From contig JAUVYB010000003.1 of assembly GCA_030603275.1 (NCBI GenBank), positions 25,832 through 89,831 of the forward strand: a stretch of 64,000 nt of DNA, read 5' to 3'. The stretch's first letter is position 1, and each line of letters opens with the position of its first letter. Below are positions 1-9,364 of the stretch, one piece after another. This stretch comes from Deltaproteobacteria bacterium. Lineage in GTDB: Bacteria; Chloroflexota; Dehalococcoidia; Dehalococcoidales; BS750m-G39. The notes beneath the pieces were generated by a model that had not been told where the DNA came from, did no database searches, and saw only the letters and a list, made by a program, of their open reading frames with translations. The position numbers and the translations under genes are program-made.

Positions 1-257
1 AAGATTTTTTTCTAAGAAGAGGGGGCTTCGCCCCCTCTTAAACACCCCTTAAAAGGGGGGAAGGGGGTGAGCCCGCCGCCAAATGAGGGTGGGGCGAAAA
101 GAGAAGTGTTAGAAGCGCATACGGGGCCCCCGAAAAAACAAAGTTTTTTTGGGGTAAAAGATTATGAGGGTGGGAGGGTGGGAAATAATACTTACGCTAA
201 AAATGCGGTGGGGTTAGGTAAATTTAATTTAAGTTAAGTTAAGTTAAGTTAATGCCC
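1..257. repeat. intergenic palindromic repeat block plus AAGTT microsatellite
   Basis: No gene is seen here. The stretch starts with a GC-rich palindrome (gggggcttcgccccct) followed by ttaaacacccc, a block that recurs in at least six other gaps of the window. It ends with four tandem AAGTT units at about 231-250, just past the dapA stop. The palindrome could act as a terminator for convergent transcription, but it is embedded in a longer repeat pattern and has no clean T-run. Confidence 0.6.
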
Positions 258-1148
258 CTATACCGGCAAATCAATCTGATATTTCTTCAGCGTCTCTATG
301 ATTTGAGCGGCTGATTTTTCACCGGCCTCAACCAGGGGCAAACGGGGCCTGCCCACATTGAAGCCGAGGTGGTTAAGGGCGTATTTCAGCGGCGCCGGGT
401 TAGGCTCGATAAAGAGCACGTCCACCAGCGGCAGCAGGTGGCGGTGAATAGCCGCCGCTTCGGCGATTTTGCTATTTAGAATATAGTTCATCATCTGCTT
501 AATCTGCCTGCCCACCAGGTGCGTGGTAACGCCGATGGTACCATAGCCGCCGAGGGCCATGATGGCAAAGGTATCGTTATCATTGCCGCTCCAGATGCGG
601 AAGTCCTTGCTGGCGTTATTGAGGGTATGAGCCACCAGGCCCATGTCGCCGCTGGCTTCTTTGACGCCGACGATGTTATCAATCCGGCTCAGCCTGACGA
701 TGGTTTCCACCGTCATCTTGATGACCACGCGGCCAGGTATATTATACATTATGATAGGCAGGCTGGTGTTTTCGGCGATGGTCTTGAAGTGCTGGTAAAT
801 GCCCTCTTGAGTGGGCTTATTATAATAGGGGACGACCGATAGGCAGCCGTCAACCCCTATTTTCTCGGCGGCTTTAGTGGCTGACACGGCTTCGGCGGTG
901 CTGTTACTGCCGGTGTAGGCAATAATGGTTCCCCGCCCCCCCAGTGCCGATTTCACCTCGGTAAACAGGCGTGCTTCCTCCTCCCGGACCAGCGTCGGCG
1001 ACTCGCCGGTGGTAGCCGCTACCACAACGCCGTCGCTCCCCGATTCGAGTAAGGCTAGGGCCAGCTTTTTAGCCTGTTCATAGTTAACCGCCCCCTTTTC
1101 GTCGAAAGGGGTTACCATAGCCGTCAGTAATCGTCCCAGCTCCTTCAT
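258..1148 (-). CDS. dapA: 4-hydroxy-tetrahydrodipicolinate synthase
   Basis: DapA condenses pyruvate with aspartate semialdehyde, the first committed step of the lysine/diaminopimelate branch, in the cytoplasm. At 296 aa it has the usual family length. Family landmarks are visible: the TTGE motif (T46, T47), Tyr135 and Arg140 in YNIPGR, and the Schiff-base lysine K163 in VKEASG. The start overlaps the end of asd by 4 bp, so the genes are translationally coupled in the order rpsO-pnp-dapB-asd-dapA. The call is firm. Confidence 0.95.
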   Translation of the reverse strand: MKELGRLLTAMVTPFDEKGAVNYEQAKKLALALLESGSDGVVVAATTGESPTLVREEEARLFTEVKSALGGRGTIIAYTGSNSTAEAVSATKAAEKIGVDGCLSVVPYYNKPTQEGIYQHFKTIAENTSLPIIMYNIPGRVVIKMTVETIVRLSRIDNIVGVKEASGDMGLVAHTLNNASKDFRIWSGNDNDTFAIMALGGYGTIGVTTHLVGRQIKQMMNYILNSKIAEAAAIHRHLLPLVDVLFIEPNPAPLKYALNHLGFNVGRPRLPLVEAGEKSAAQIIETLKKYQIDLPV

Positions 1149-2179
1149 TTCCCTGCCTCCCCGGGATGCAGCCAGTCCCTTTTAATCAGCTCTTCGGCAA
1201 TCTGGACGGTATTCAGCGCAGCTCCCTTGCGCAGGTTATCGGCGACGACCCACATAACTAGGCCGTTGGGGTGAGAGACATCGCGGTGAATACGCCCGAC
1301 GAAGACATCATCGGTGCCGGCGGCTGACCAGGGCTGGGGGTAGAGGCTGATGCCCGGGTCATCCAGCACCTTGACCCCCGGCGCCTGGGCGAGGATACGC
1401 TTGGCGTCATCAGGAGCCATCGGCTGGGAGAATTCTATGTGAAGTGCCTCGCTATGCCCGATAAATACCGGCACCCGCACGCAGACCGCCGAGATGGCGA
1501 TATCCGGGGCATGCATTATCTTCCTGGTCTCCTCCACCATCTTCCACTCCTCTTTGGTGTAGTCGTTATCCAGGAAGACATCTATCTCCGGCAGTACATT
1601 AAAGGCTATCTGGTGGGGATAAACGTGGGGGACGGTGTTCTGTCCCTCCAGCACCTGCTTGGATTGTTCGGTAAGCTCCTCAACGGCGGCGGAGCCGGTG
1701 CCCGATACCGCCTGGTAGGTAACGGCCACGATGCGCTTTATGGGGTTGACCTTGTGCAGCGGGTTTAGCGCCACCACCAGTTGAATAGTGGAGCAGTTAG
1801 GATTGGCGATAATCCCCTTATGCAGTTTAATGTCTTCAGGGTTGACCTCGGGCACTACCAGAGGCACCTTGGTCTCCATACGGAAGGCCGAGCTATTATC
1901 AACCACCACCGCCCCGGCCTGGGCGGCTAGGGGTGAAAAGTAGCGGCTTATCTCCGCCCCCGCCGAAAAGAGGGCGATATCCACGTCCTTAAATGAGGCG
2001 GGCGCCGTTTCCTTGACCACCAGCTCACGGTGGTTGACAAACAGCTTCTTACCCGCCGAGCGGTCGGATGCCAGGAGCTCAATGGAATTCATGGGGAAAT
2101 CCCGCTGCTCCAGTATCTTGATGAACTCCTGCCCCACCAGCCCGGTAGCGCCGACTACAGCTACTTTGAGTCCCTTCAT
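1145..2179 (-). CDS. asd: aspartate-semialdehyde dehydrogenase
   Basis: Asd reduces aspartyl phosphate to aspartate semialdehyde with NADPH and so supplies DapA. The 344 aa protein has the N-terminal nucleotide-binding motif GATGLVGQEF, the active-site cysteine C129 in NPNCSTIQ, and the SGTGSAA segment of the substrate site. It overlaps both neighbours by 4 bp (dapB upstream, dapA downstream), which is good evidence for one polycistronic mRNA. No aspartokinase gene lies in the window. Confidence 0.95.
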   Translation of the reverse strand: MKGLKVAVVGATGLVGQEFIKILEQRDFPMNSIELLASDRSAGKKLFVNHRELVVKETAPASFKDVDIALFSAGAEISRYFSPLAAQAGAVVVDNSSAFRMETKVPLVVPEVNPEDIKLHKGIIANPNCSTIQLVVALNPLHKVNPIKRIVAVTYQAVSGTGSAAVEELTEQSKQVLEGQNTVPHVYPHQIAFNVLPEIDVFLDNDYTKEEWKMVEETRKIMHAPDIAISAVCVRVPVFIGHSEALHIEFSQPMAPDDAKRILAQAPGVKVLDDPGISLYPQPWSAAGTDDVFVGRIHRDVSHPNGLVMWVVADNLRKGAALNTVQIAEELIKRDWLHPGEAGK

Positions 2180-2976
2180 GGCTCTTTCTCCAGACCAAGC
2201 AAAGTCTCTAGGCCATAGACCAGCCCTTTAAGCTTGACCACTTCTCTTATGGCCAGCATGACCCCGGGCATATAACACTCACGCCCGATAGTATCATGCC
2301 GTATTTTCAGCGTTTGCCCCGCCCCGCCCAGGAGCACCTCCTGGTGAGCCAGCAGACCGGGCAGGCGCACGCTGTGAATACTGATACCTTTAACCTGTTC
2401 CCCCCGCCCGGCTGTACTCTTCCCCTCCGGGGTGGAGAACGGTTTGCCCCTGGCTTTGGCCATAGCCTTGGCGGTGGAAAGGGCTGTCCCCGAAGGCGCA
2501 TCAGCCTTCAGGTGGTGGTGCAGCTCAATAATCTCGGCAAAGTCAAAGTATTTGCCGGCTATCCTGGCCAGGTGCATCATCAGCACCGCGCCCAGAGCGA
2601 AGTTAGGCACCACCGCCACCCCCACCCCCCTGGCCTGCGCCAGACGGTCAATCTCTTTAATATCGTCACTGGTAAGCCCGCTGGTGCCTATCACCAGGTT
2701 AACCCCCCGTTCGGCGGATAGGCGCACCGCCGGCATCACGGCACTGGCTGTGCTGAAATCAACCACCACCTCCGGACGTGCGGCGCTGATAATCTCATCA
2801 AGGTTCCGGGAGAGGGGCACCGTGCCCGAGCCATCGGGCAGAGGCAGCTCATCTTTAGCCGCCTTTATATCTACCGCCCCCACCAGCTGCATGTCGGGCT
2901 CACGGCACAGGGCATCGACCAGTGTCTGCCCCATTCTGCCCATGGCGCCGTAAACAGCTACCTTTATCGGATTCAT
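2176..2976 (-). CDS. dapB: 4-hydroxy-tetrahydrodipicolinate reductase
   Basis: DapB makes tetrahydrodipicolinate from the DapA product. The 266 aa protein has the glycine-rich dinucleotide motif GAMGRMGQ at residues 10-17 and the family signature ELHHHLKADAPSGTA at 151-165, which contains the catalytic His and Lys. The ATG start overlaps the 3' end of pnp by 4 bp. Together with asd and dapA it forms a contiguous lysine-branch block driven from the rpsO promoter. Confidence 0.95.
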   Translation of the reverse strand: MNPIKVAVYGAMGRMGQTLVDALCREPDMQLVGAVDIKAAKDELPLPDGSGTVPLSRNLDEIISAARPEVVVDFSTASAVMPAVRLSAERGVNLVIGTSGLTSDDIKEIDRLAQARGVGVAVVPNFALGAVLMMHLARIAGKYFDFAEIIELHHHLKADAPSGTALSTAKAMAKARGKPFSTPEGKSTAGRGEQVKGISIHSVRLPGLLAHQEVLLGGAGQTLKIRHDTIGRECYMPGVMLAIREVVKLKGLVYGLETLLGLEKEP

Positions 2977-5186
2977 CGCCTGGGTCCTCTATTTGGTCCT
3001 CTATTATGATAGCCCCCAGTGTTCCGGGGAGGTCGGGAATCGCTTCTTTTAAAGGGGTAGTCTTTGGACGGAGCGTCCTGTGCCTGGCCTCCGGCTGCCT
3101 GATCTGAATTATCTAACACCGCCCGCCGGGACAGGTTTACCCGGCCCATGTCGTCGATGCCGATTACCTTAACCGTTACCTCATCGCCTATCTTAACTTC
3201 ATCCTCGACCCTGGCTACCCGGTAGTCGGCCAGCTCGCTGATGTGAACCAGCCCGTCCTTACCGGGGGCAATCTCCACCATGGCGCCGAAGTTCAATATC
3301 CGTGATACCTTTCCCGTGTAGACGGTGCCGACCTCTATCTCCTTGGTTAGACTTTCGATAATAGCAATGGCCTTTTTGGCGGATTCCTCATTAACTGCGC
3401 CGATAATCACCGTGCCGTCGTTATCAACATCGATGGTCGTCTTGGTTTGCTCAATAATTGACCTTATGGTTTTACCGCCGGTACCGATAACAGCGCCGAT
3501 TTTATCCGGGTCTATGGTTATCTTGTGCATTCTGGGCGCGTATTTACTCAGCTCGGGCCGGCCGGTGCTGATGGTCTGCTGCATCTTTTCCAGGATGAAC
3601 AGGCGTGCCTGCCGGGCCTGGGGCAGCGTCTTGGCCACCACTTCCAGGCTAATGCCCTTAAGCTTGGTGTCCATCTGCATGGCGGTGATACCCTTGTCCG
3701 TTCCGGCTATTTTAAAGTCCATATCGCCGTAGTTATCCTCTATCCCCTGGATGTCGGTTAAAACCTCATACTTACCGTCATCACCGGTGACCAGCCCCAT
3801 AGCTATCCCGGCGACGGCGGCGCTGGTCGGTATGCCGGCATCCATCAGGGAAAGACTGGAGGCGCAGACACTGGCCATAGAGGTGCTGCCGCTGGAGCTC
3901 AGGACCTCGGAGACTAATCGTATGGTGTAGGGAAAGTCCTCGGCTTTGGGCAGTATCGGCTCAATAGCCCGCTCCGCCAGGGCGCCGTGCCCGATTTCAC
4001 GCCTCCCCGGCGACCCGACGCGCTTGGTCTCGCCGCTGGAGAAGGGAGGAAAGTTGTAGTGGTGGATAAAACGTTTCTTCTCCTCTATGCCCAGTCCGTC
4101 AAGCGGCTGCTCCTTGGCTGCCGGGCCCAGGGTGGTAATAGCCAGGACCTGGGTCTGTCCCCGGTTAAACAGGGCCGAGCCGTGAGTTCGGGGCAGTAGC
4201 CCCACCTCGCAGCTTATGGGACGGACATCGGTTGAACTGCGTCCGTCAATACGCGTCTGCTTCTCAAGCAGGTTACCCCTTATTTCCGCCCTGATTTTGA
4301 CATCAAGGGCAGTTTTGATATCTGCTTCGGGGAATTTCTCGCATAGCTTTTCCAGCAGCTCTTTTTTAAGCTGGCTCAGCTCTTCTTCCCGCTGTGACTT
4401 TTCCGTCTGGCCTAATGCCCGGGCCAGCTTTTCATCAGTCAGAGGCGTAATTGCCGCAAGCGCTTCCGGGTTGACCTCGCTTACCGGCGCTTCTACCTTC
4501 GGCTTGCCCCACGCCTGCTGAAGCTGCTCCTGGAGCTGGATAATAGGCTGGTTGGCCTGGTGGCCGAATTCTATCCCTTTAAGCACGATATCCTCCGGAG
4601 CTTCGTTGGCTCCGGCCTCTATCATGACTATGGCCTCTTTGGTGCTGACCACTACCAGGTCAAGCTGGCTATCGTCAAGCTGGGCCATGGTCGGGTTCAA
4701 TACCATTTCGTCGTTGATATAGCCCACGTGAACGGCGCTCACCGGACCGGCAAACGGTACCGGTGAAATTGACAGTGCCGCCGAGCCGCCGATAATGGCC
4801 AGTATGTCGGGGTCATTCTCCTGGTCGGCGGAAAGGACGGTAATGATAATCTGAATATCGTTGCGCCAGGCCTTGGGCAGCAGCGGGCGCAGCGGTCGGT
4901 CGGTCTGCCGGGCGGCTAAGGTCGCATCCTGGCTGGGGCGCCCCTCCCGGCGGATAAAGCCGCCCGGAATTTTACCGGCGGCGTAAAGCCTCTCCTCGTA
5001 GTCGATGGTCAGCGGCAGAAAATCTACCCCTTCCCGCGGCTCCTGGCTGGCGCAAACGGTAACCAGGACTACGGTATCCCCGTAGCGGGCGGTTACGGCG
5101 CCGTCCGCCTGTCCTGCCAGCTTGCCAGCGTCGATAGTAAGCTTTCTACCACCGACCTCGGATTCAAAAGAATTTGATGTCGCCAA
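2973..5186 (-). CDS. pnp: polyribonucleotide nucleotidyltransferase (PNPase)
   Basis: PNPase is the phosphorolytic 3'-5' exoribonuclease of RNA turnover. The 737 aa protein shows two RNase PH-like domains, then a KH domain (IGAVIGTGGKTIRSI) and an S1 domain (GKVSRILNFGAMVEI). A short Pro/Gly/Arg-rich tail (GGYHNRGPNRGPRR) probably adds RNA affinity. The start is a TTG with a strong GGAGGAGG Shine-Dalgarno. It lies 24 bp after rpsO, the classical rpsO-pnp arrangement. Confidence 0.96.
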   Translation of the reverse strand: MATSNSFESEVGGRKLTIDAGKLAGQADGAVTARYGDTVVLVTVCASQEPREGVDFLPLTIDYEERLYAAGKIPGGFIRREGRPSQDATLAARQTDRPLRPLLPKAWRNDIQIIITVLSADQENDPDILAIIGGSAALSISPVPFAGPVSAVHVGYINDEMVLNPTMAQLDDSQLDLVVVSTKEAIVMIEAGANEAPEDIVLKGIEFGHQANQPIIQLQEQLQQAWGKPKVEAPVSEVNPEALAAITPLTDEKLARALGQTEKSQREEELSQLKKELLEKLCEKFPEADIKTALDVKIRAEIRGNLLEKQTRIDGRSSTDVRPISCEVGLLPRTHGSALFNRGQTQVLAITTLGPAAKEQPLDGLGIEEKKRFIHHYNFPPFSSGETKRVGSPGRREIGHGALAERAIEPILPKAEDFPYTIRLVSEVLSSSGSTSMASVCASSLSLMDAGIPTSAAVAGIAMGLVTGDDGKYEVLTDIQGIEDNYGDMDFKIAGTDKGITAMQMDTKLKGISLEVVAKTLPQARQARLFILEKMQQTISTGRPELSKYAPRMHKITIDPDKIGAVIGTGGKTIRSIIEQTKTTIDVDNDGTVIIGAVNEESAKKAIAIIESLTKEIEVGTVYTGKVSRILNFGAMVEIAPGKDGLVHISELADYRVARVEDEVKIGDEVTVKVIGIDDMGRVNLSRRAVLDNSDQAAGGQAQDAPSKDYPFKRSDSRPPRNTGGYHNRGPNRGPRR

Positions 5187-5210
5187 TGGTTCCTCCTCCG
5201 CTTCAATACT

Positions 5211-5474
5211 TTACTTGCGCAGCCCGAGTTGTGCAATCAGGTTGCGGTAGCGATCGACATCTTCCCGTCGGAGGTAGGCAAGCAGTCTCCTTCTTTGTCC
5301 CACCAGCTTAAGTAGCCCGCGCTGGGTGTGATAATCGTGCCGGTTGGCCGCCATGTGGGAGGTCAACTCGTTTATCCTTTCGGTTAGCAGGGCTACCTGA
5401 ACCTCGGTCGAGCCGGTGTCTCCTTTATGAAGCTCAAATTTATTTACTATTTCCGTCTTTTTCTCTTTTTCCAA
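5211..5474 (-). CDS. rpsO: 30S ribosomal protein S15
   Basis: S15 binds 16S rRNA in the central domain of the 30S subunit. The 87 aa length and the core [17 protein letters not shown] and RREDVDRYR match the family. The start is TTG, preceded by AGAGGG at suitable spacing; there is no upstream ATG in frame. It is the first gene of the rpsO-pnp-dapB-asd-dapA operon. Confidence 0.96.
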   Translation of the reverse strand: MEKEKKTEIVNKFELHKGDTGSTEVQVALLTERINELTSHMAANRHDYHTQRGLLKLVGQRRRLLAYLRREDVDRYRNLIAQLGLRK

Positions 5475-5524
5475 GTTATATCCCTCTGTCTCTGATGATA
5501 CTTAATAATACTATAAAACAACAG

Positions 5525-5553
5525 ATTATAACATAACTCAGGGCGGCTGTAAA
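5525..5553 (-). promoter_or_regulatory. sigma-70-type promoter of the rpsO operon
   Basis: On the minus strand TTTACA (5548-5553) and TATAAT (5525-5530) are separated by 17 bp, and the -10 is preceded by TG one base upstream, an extended -10. It lies about 50 bp before the rpsO start and no other candidate is as good. Confidence 0.75.
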
Positions 5554-5569
5554 TTCGCTGCGGTCGTTT

Positions 5570-5960
5570 ACCTGTGGCGCCGCCTCCGCCTCCCCACTTT
5601 AACAGTGCTCTCTTTCCCCACCCCCATTTATATCTTTTCCCACCCGCCGCCCTTAATGTAAAAGGGCTAAAGCCCTTTCTACCCCCCCCCAGAAGAAATT
5701 GAGAGAGGTCTAACCTCTATTGGGTGGGAAGGTGGGAAGTAAAACACCCTCTAAAAAACTGGGCAATCCTCCCTTTGAAAAGGACTAACCCAGCGGGGTG
5801 TTTAAGAGGGGCGTATACGGGGTCCCCGCGAAATCCTGATTTCGTGGGGTGAATATCCCCTCTTTCAAAAAAATCTTCCCCCTCCCTTACAAGGGAGGGG
5901 GATACAGCGGGTTCCCTGAAAAATCCCTGATTTTTTAGGGTGCATACAGGGGGTGGGTTG
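5570..5960. repeat. intergenic palindromic repeat block
   Basis: This gap contains a chain of GC-rich inverted repeats: aaagggctaaagcccttt, the block ggggtgtttaagagggg, ccctcccttacaagggaggg, and a second hairpin around a 'ctgatttt' loop. The same modules recur near 1, 9.1 kb, 15.9 kb, 30.0 kb, 34.1 kb and 34.6 kb. No coding potential is seen. Confidence 0.65.
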
Positions 5961-5988
5961 CTAAGCTACTAAAACGAACATAATACGC

Positions 5989-6017
5989 TTGACTTTATAA
6001 AAAATCGGGTGTATAGT
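5989..6017 (+). promoter_or_regulatory. promoter of the zinc-ribbon gene
   Basis: TTGACT (5989-5994), a 17-bp spacer and TATAGT (6012-6017) form a good vegetative promoter. It predicts an mRNA with about 155 nt of untranslated leader before the gene at 6181. Confidence 0.7.
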
Positions 6018-6023
6018 TTGCTC

Positions 6024-6180
6024 TGGATTAGATACCTTGGTTCAGTGTGGTTTCAAAGCTTGACCCCCGGTATAGACGGGGAACCCTCGGTAGTATAACC
6101 TGACAATACGGCAAGGGGTTTGGGAGCCAGAGACTGCAGCGATGACAAGGGACTAACAAAATACATAGGAGGTGCAGTTA
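6024..6180 (+). other. long 5' leader, possibly structured
   Basis: The transcribed leader between the promoter and the start codon is about 155 nt, long for this genome. It contains CCCC/GGGG pairing around gtatagac and several G/C-rich segments that could fold. It matches no riboswitch class I recognise. It ends in a strong AGGAGGT Shine-Dalgarno. Confidence 0.3.
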
Positions 6181-6474
6181 ATGGCTCTGGAAGAAAAGAC
6201 CCTCGTGTGCCGTGACTGCGGACAGGAATTCCTTTTCACCACCGGTGAGCAGGAGTTCTATCAATCCCACGGGTTGCAGAATGAACCCAGTCGTTGCCCG
6301 GACTGTCGGGCATCTCGGCGCAAAGAGCGCTGGGGCAACTATAATCAGCCGAGGCAGATGTTTAATGCTATCTGTGCTGAGTGTGGCGTTGAAACCACAG
6401 TACCCTTTGAGCCCAGGGAAGGGCGACCGGTCTACTGCCGGGATTGCTACGCCAAACAAAAACAGTCTGGTTAA
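6181..6474 (+). CDS. zf-trcl zinc-ribbon protein, copy 1
   Basis: This small protein of about 97 aa carries two CxxC pairs spaced as in the zf-trcl / 'CxxC-x17-CxxC' families: CRDCGQEF with CPDC, and CAEC with CRDCYAKQ. Both ribbons should bind zinc. The function is unknown; such proteins are common in Chloroflexota and are often thought to bind nucleic acid or act in stress. I start it at the ATG at 6181 because AGGAGGT precedes it; the track's GTG at 6172 lies on the Shine-Dalgarno. A close paralogue lies at 11777-12082. Confidence 0.8.
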   Translation: MALEEKTLVCRDCGQEFLFTTGEQEFYQSHGLQNEPSRCPDCRASRRKERWGNYNQPRQMFNAICAECGVETTVPFEPREGRPVYCRDCYAKQKQSG

Positions 6475-6505
6475 GCTTTAGTATCTGGTTACCAGCTTAT
6501 ATATA

Positions 6506-6799
6506 ATGAATGTCGGTATCTGTCAGGTTAAACTTCGCTTTCCTGAGAACCTGTCGCTTAAAGGTAAGCGGCGGATACTTAAGTCCATCACTACCCGCCT
6601 CAGAAGCAAGTTCAACATTTCCGTAGCTGAAGTTGGCGATAATGACCTGTGGCAGTTAGCCACCCTTGGGATTTGTTGTGTGAGCAATGATAGGCGGCAT
6701 ACCAACGAAATGCTGTCCCGGGCGGTGGATTTTATTGTCAACGGTCGCTTTGATGTAGAGATACTGGACTATGAGATTGAGATTCTCCCTTTTAGTTAA
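6506..6799 (+). CDS. DUF503 (YlxP-like) protein
   Basis: The 97 aa protein begins with the family-typical MNVGICQVKLRFPENLSLKGKRRI-type strand-helix pattern (short extract LSLKGKRRILKSI) and has the conserved VAEVGDNDLWQLATLGI segment. In Firmicutes relatives sit next to infB/rbfA; here the partner is a helicase gene 12 bp downstream. The molecular role is not established. The family call is firm. Confidence 0.8.
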   Translation: MNVGICQVKLRFPENLSLKGKRRILKSITTRLRSKFNISVAEVGDNDLWQLATLGICCVSNDRRHTNEMLSRAVDFIVNGRFDVEILDYEIEILPFS

Positions 6800-6811
6800 G
6801 CGGGGCTGATA

Positions 6812-9097
6812 GTGGATACATCGTCCTTTCTGCGTCATCTGGCGGCTCAACCTGGTTATGGTGGCCAGATGGTTCACGTGGAGCATATACCGCGCCGCCA
6901 GGCCAGGTCTGCCCGCTTACGCCTACCTCTGGCAGAGGCGCTTCAGGACTGCTTGCACGAGCACGGCTTATTTCCCCTTTATAGCCACCAGGCGGAGGCC
7001 ATAAACTATGCCCGCGAGGGCAAGAATGTGATGGTGGCCACCTCCTCGGCCAGCGGCAAGACCCTTTGCTATAACGCCCCGGTCATGGAGGCGATTCTGA
7101 CCGAGCCGAGAAGCTGCGCTCTTTATCTTTTCCCCACCAAGGCACTGGCTCAGGACCAGCTGCGCAGCCTGAATGAGCTTTTCTGCCCCGCCCTCTTCCA
7201 GTCGGGGGAGGTGACCACTTTTGACGGCGATACCCCCCAGATAGAGCGGGCGGATGTAAGAAAACGGGCCAGGGTAGTGCTTACCAACCCCGATATGCTC
7301 CATCTGGGCATACTGCCCAACCACCAGCAGTGGTCAAGGCTGCTGCGCCGCCTGAAATACGTGGTGATAGATGAAGCCCATATCTATCGCGGTGTTTTCG
7401 GCTCTCACGTGGCTGGTGTCACGCACCGCCTGCGCCGCCTCTGTCAATATTACGGCGCTAGCCCCCAGTTTATCTGCTGCTCGGCGACTATCGCCAACCC
7501 CGGTGAGCACGCCCGGAAGCTGGCCGGCCTGCCCTTTGAGGTGGTGGATAAAGACGGCTCTCCCCACGGCGGCAAGGACTTTGTCTTCTGGAACCCGCCG
7601 CTTATCGACCAGGCTAGGAGCGTCCGGCGCAGCGCCAACGGTGAGGCGGCCAATCTCTTCGCCGAGCTGGTAAGCCGGGATATCCGCACCCTCACCTTTG
7701 TCCGCACCCGCCAGTTAACCGAGGTTATCTATAACTACACCCGGCACAGGCTGGCGGAAATAGGCCCTGGCTTATCCAAGAAAATCAAGCCCTACCGGGC
7801 GGGCTATCTGCCCAGGGAGAGGCGTCAGATAGAGCACGAGCTTTTCAGCGGCCAGCTTACCGGCGTGGTGGCGACCACGGCCCTGGAGCTGGGCATAGAC
7901 ATCGGCGACCTGGAGGCGACGGTGCTCACCGGCTATCCGGGAAGCATCGCCAGCACCTGGCAGCAGGCGGGTCGGAGCGGACGGAGTAAGGAAAGAGCGC
8001 TCAGCTTTCTCATCGGGCTGGATAACCCCCTCGACCAGTATTTTATGCGCCACCCCGATTTCCTTTTCGGCAAAAATTTTGAAAATGCACTGGTCAACCC
8101 GGATAATCCCTATATCTTAATGGCCCACCTGCTCTGTGCCGCCTGGGAACTGCCCTTAACCGGCGATGATGAAAAGTTCTTCGGCCCGGCTCTGCATGAG
8201 CAGAGAGCCGAACTGGATAAGCAGGGCCTGCTCCGGGAACGCAGGGGCAGGTGGTATCTTTCACCGTCAATCATCTACCCCGCCCAGGGGGTAAATATCC
8301 GTTCCACTTCCGGGGAAAACTTCGCCATTATGGATACTGCCACCGCCTCCCTGCTGGAAACTATCGAGGCCAGCGTGGCCCTCTTTCAAATCTTTCCCGG
8401 CGCCATCTACCTCCATCAGGGGGAATCCTATCTGGTCGAGGAGCTTGACCTGGCCGCCCGCACCGCCTATGCCCGGCCGGTCACGGTCAACTACTACACT
8501 CAGGACAAGGAAATCACCGACCTTCATATTGTCCGGGTAATGCAGGAGAAAAGCTGCGGCAGGATCAAGGTCTATCTGGGCGAGGTTGAGGTTACCACCA
8601 GGGTGGTTGGCTTCAAGAAGCTGGCCCATTTCACCGAGGAGGTCATCGGTGAGGAGCCCCTGGACCTCCCCCCCCAACACTTCCCCACCGTCGCCCTCTG
8701 GTTTGATATGCCCCCCGGAATAGCCGCCCGGCTGGCTAAAGACCAGCTGGGCTTTGCCGGCGGACTGCACGCCACCGAGCACGCCGCCATCGCTATCCTG
8801 CCCCTCTTTGCCCTCTGCGACCGCAACGATATCGGCGGTGTCTCCACCCCCCTCCACCCCGATACGGGCAGGCCACAGGTATTCATCTATGACGCCTATC
8901 CCGGCGGCATCGGCATTGCCGAGAAGGGCTTTGACCTGGTGGAGGAATTGTGGCAGACTACACTAAGAGCGATTAAAGAGTGCCCCTGCGAGGAGGGCTG
9001 CCCCAGTTGTATCCAGTCGCCCAAGTGCGGCAATAATAATAAGCCTCTGGATAAAAAAGCGGCCCAGGTGATGCTGGAAGGGTTGTTAGAAGAATAA
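6812..9097 (+). CDS. DEAD/DEAH-box helicase with C-terminal DUF1998 zinc domain
   Basis: This 761 aa superfamily 2 helicase belongs to the YprA/Hrq1-like group. Visible motifs are the Walker A variant ATSSASGKT, DEAH (VVIDEAHIYRG), SAT (CCSATIANP) and motif VI QQAGRSGR. The C-terminus has the zinc-binding MZB/DUF1998 cysteines CPCEEGCPSCIQSPKCGN. Relatives in bacteria have been tied to DNA repair; ATP-dependent nucleic-acid translocation is expected. The start is GTG, coupled closely to DUF503, suggesting an operon. Confidence 0.88.
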   Translation: MDTSSFLRHLAAQPGYGGQMVHVEHIPRRQARSARLRLPLAEALQDCLHEHGLFPLYSHQAEAINYAREGKNVMVATSSASGKTLCYNAPVMEAILTEPRSCALYLFPTKALAQDQLRSLNELFCPALFQSGEVTTFDGDTPQIERADVRKRARVVLTNPDMLHLGILPNHQQWSRLLRRLKYVVIDEAHIYRGVFGSHVAGVTHRLRRLCQYYGASPQFICCSATIANPGEHARKLAGLPFEVVDKDGSPHGGKDFVFWNPPLIDQARSVRRSANGEAANLFAELVSRDIRTLTFVRTRQLTEVIYNYTRHRLAEIGPGLSKKIKPYRAGYLPRERRQIEHELFSGQLTGVVATTALELGIDIGDLEATVLTGYPGSIASTWQQAGRSGRSKERALSFLIGLDNPLDQYFMRHPDFLFGKNFENALVNPDNPYILMAHLLCAAWELPLTGDDEKFFGPALHEQRAELDKQGLLRERRGRWYLSPSIIYPAQGVNIRSTSGENFAIMDTATASLLETIEASVALFQIFPGAIYLHQGESYLVEELDLAARTAYARPVTVNYYTQDKEITDLHIVRVMQEKSCGRIKVYLGEVEVTTRVVGFKKLAHFTEEVIGEEPLDLPPQHFPTVALWFDMPPGIAARLAKDQLGFAGGLHATEHAAIAILPLFALCDRNDIGGVSTPLHPDTGRPQVFIYDAYPGGIGIAEKGFDLVEELWQTTLRAIKECPCEEGCPSCIQSPKCGNNNKPLDKKAAQVMLEGLLEE

Positions 9098-9099
9098 GT

Positions 9100-9364
9100 T
9101 TTTCTTCCCACCCACCCGCCCGAAAAGGTTTCACCTCTATAACTCTCCTGGGAAAGGGGGAGTTTGGGGCAGGGTGGCGATAAAGTGTAGAATAAAGAGT
9201 GTTTTTCTTCCCGCCCACCCGCCCTATATAGGCTTTGCCTCTAAAACTCTTCCGGGCAGGGGGATAGTTAAAACTAAATACGGGTAGTTTAAGAAGGGTG
9301 AAACCCTTCTTCTAAAATATCTTCCCCTTCCCCTTACAAGGGGAAGGGGATAAAGGGGATAGGG
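9100..9364. repeat. intergenic palindromic repeat block
   Basis: The gap between the helicase and ftsY holds two diverged copies of 'ttcttcccNcccacccgccc' (near 9101 and 9208) and the hairpins aagggtgaaaccctt and ccccttacaagggg. These are modules of the repeat family seen elsewhere. There is no gene. Confidence 0.55.

Noticed and set aside
8267-8857. 196-aa minus-strand ORF within the helicase
   Set aside because: Shadow frame: Gly-rich, no family pattern, no ribosome-binding site, entirely inside a clear coding gene.
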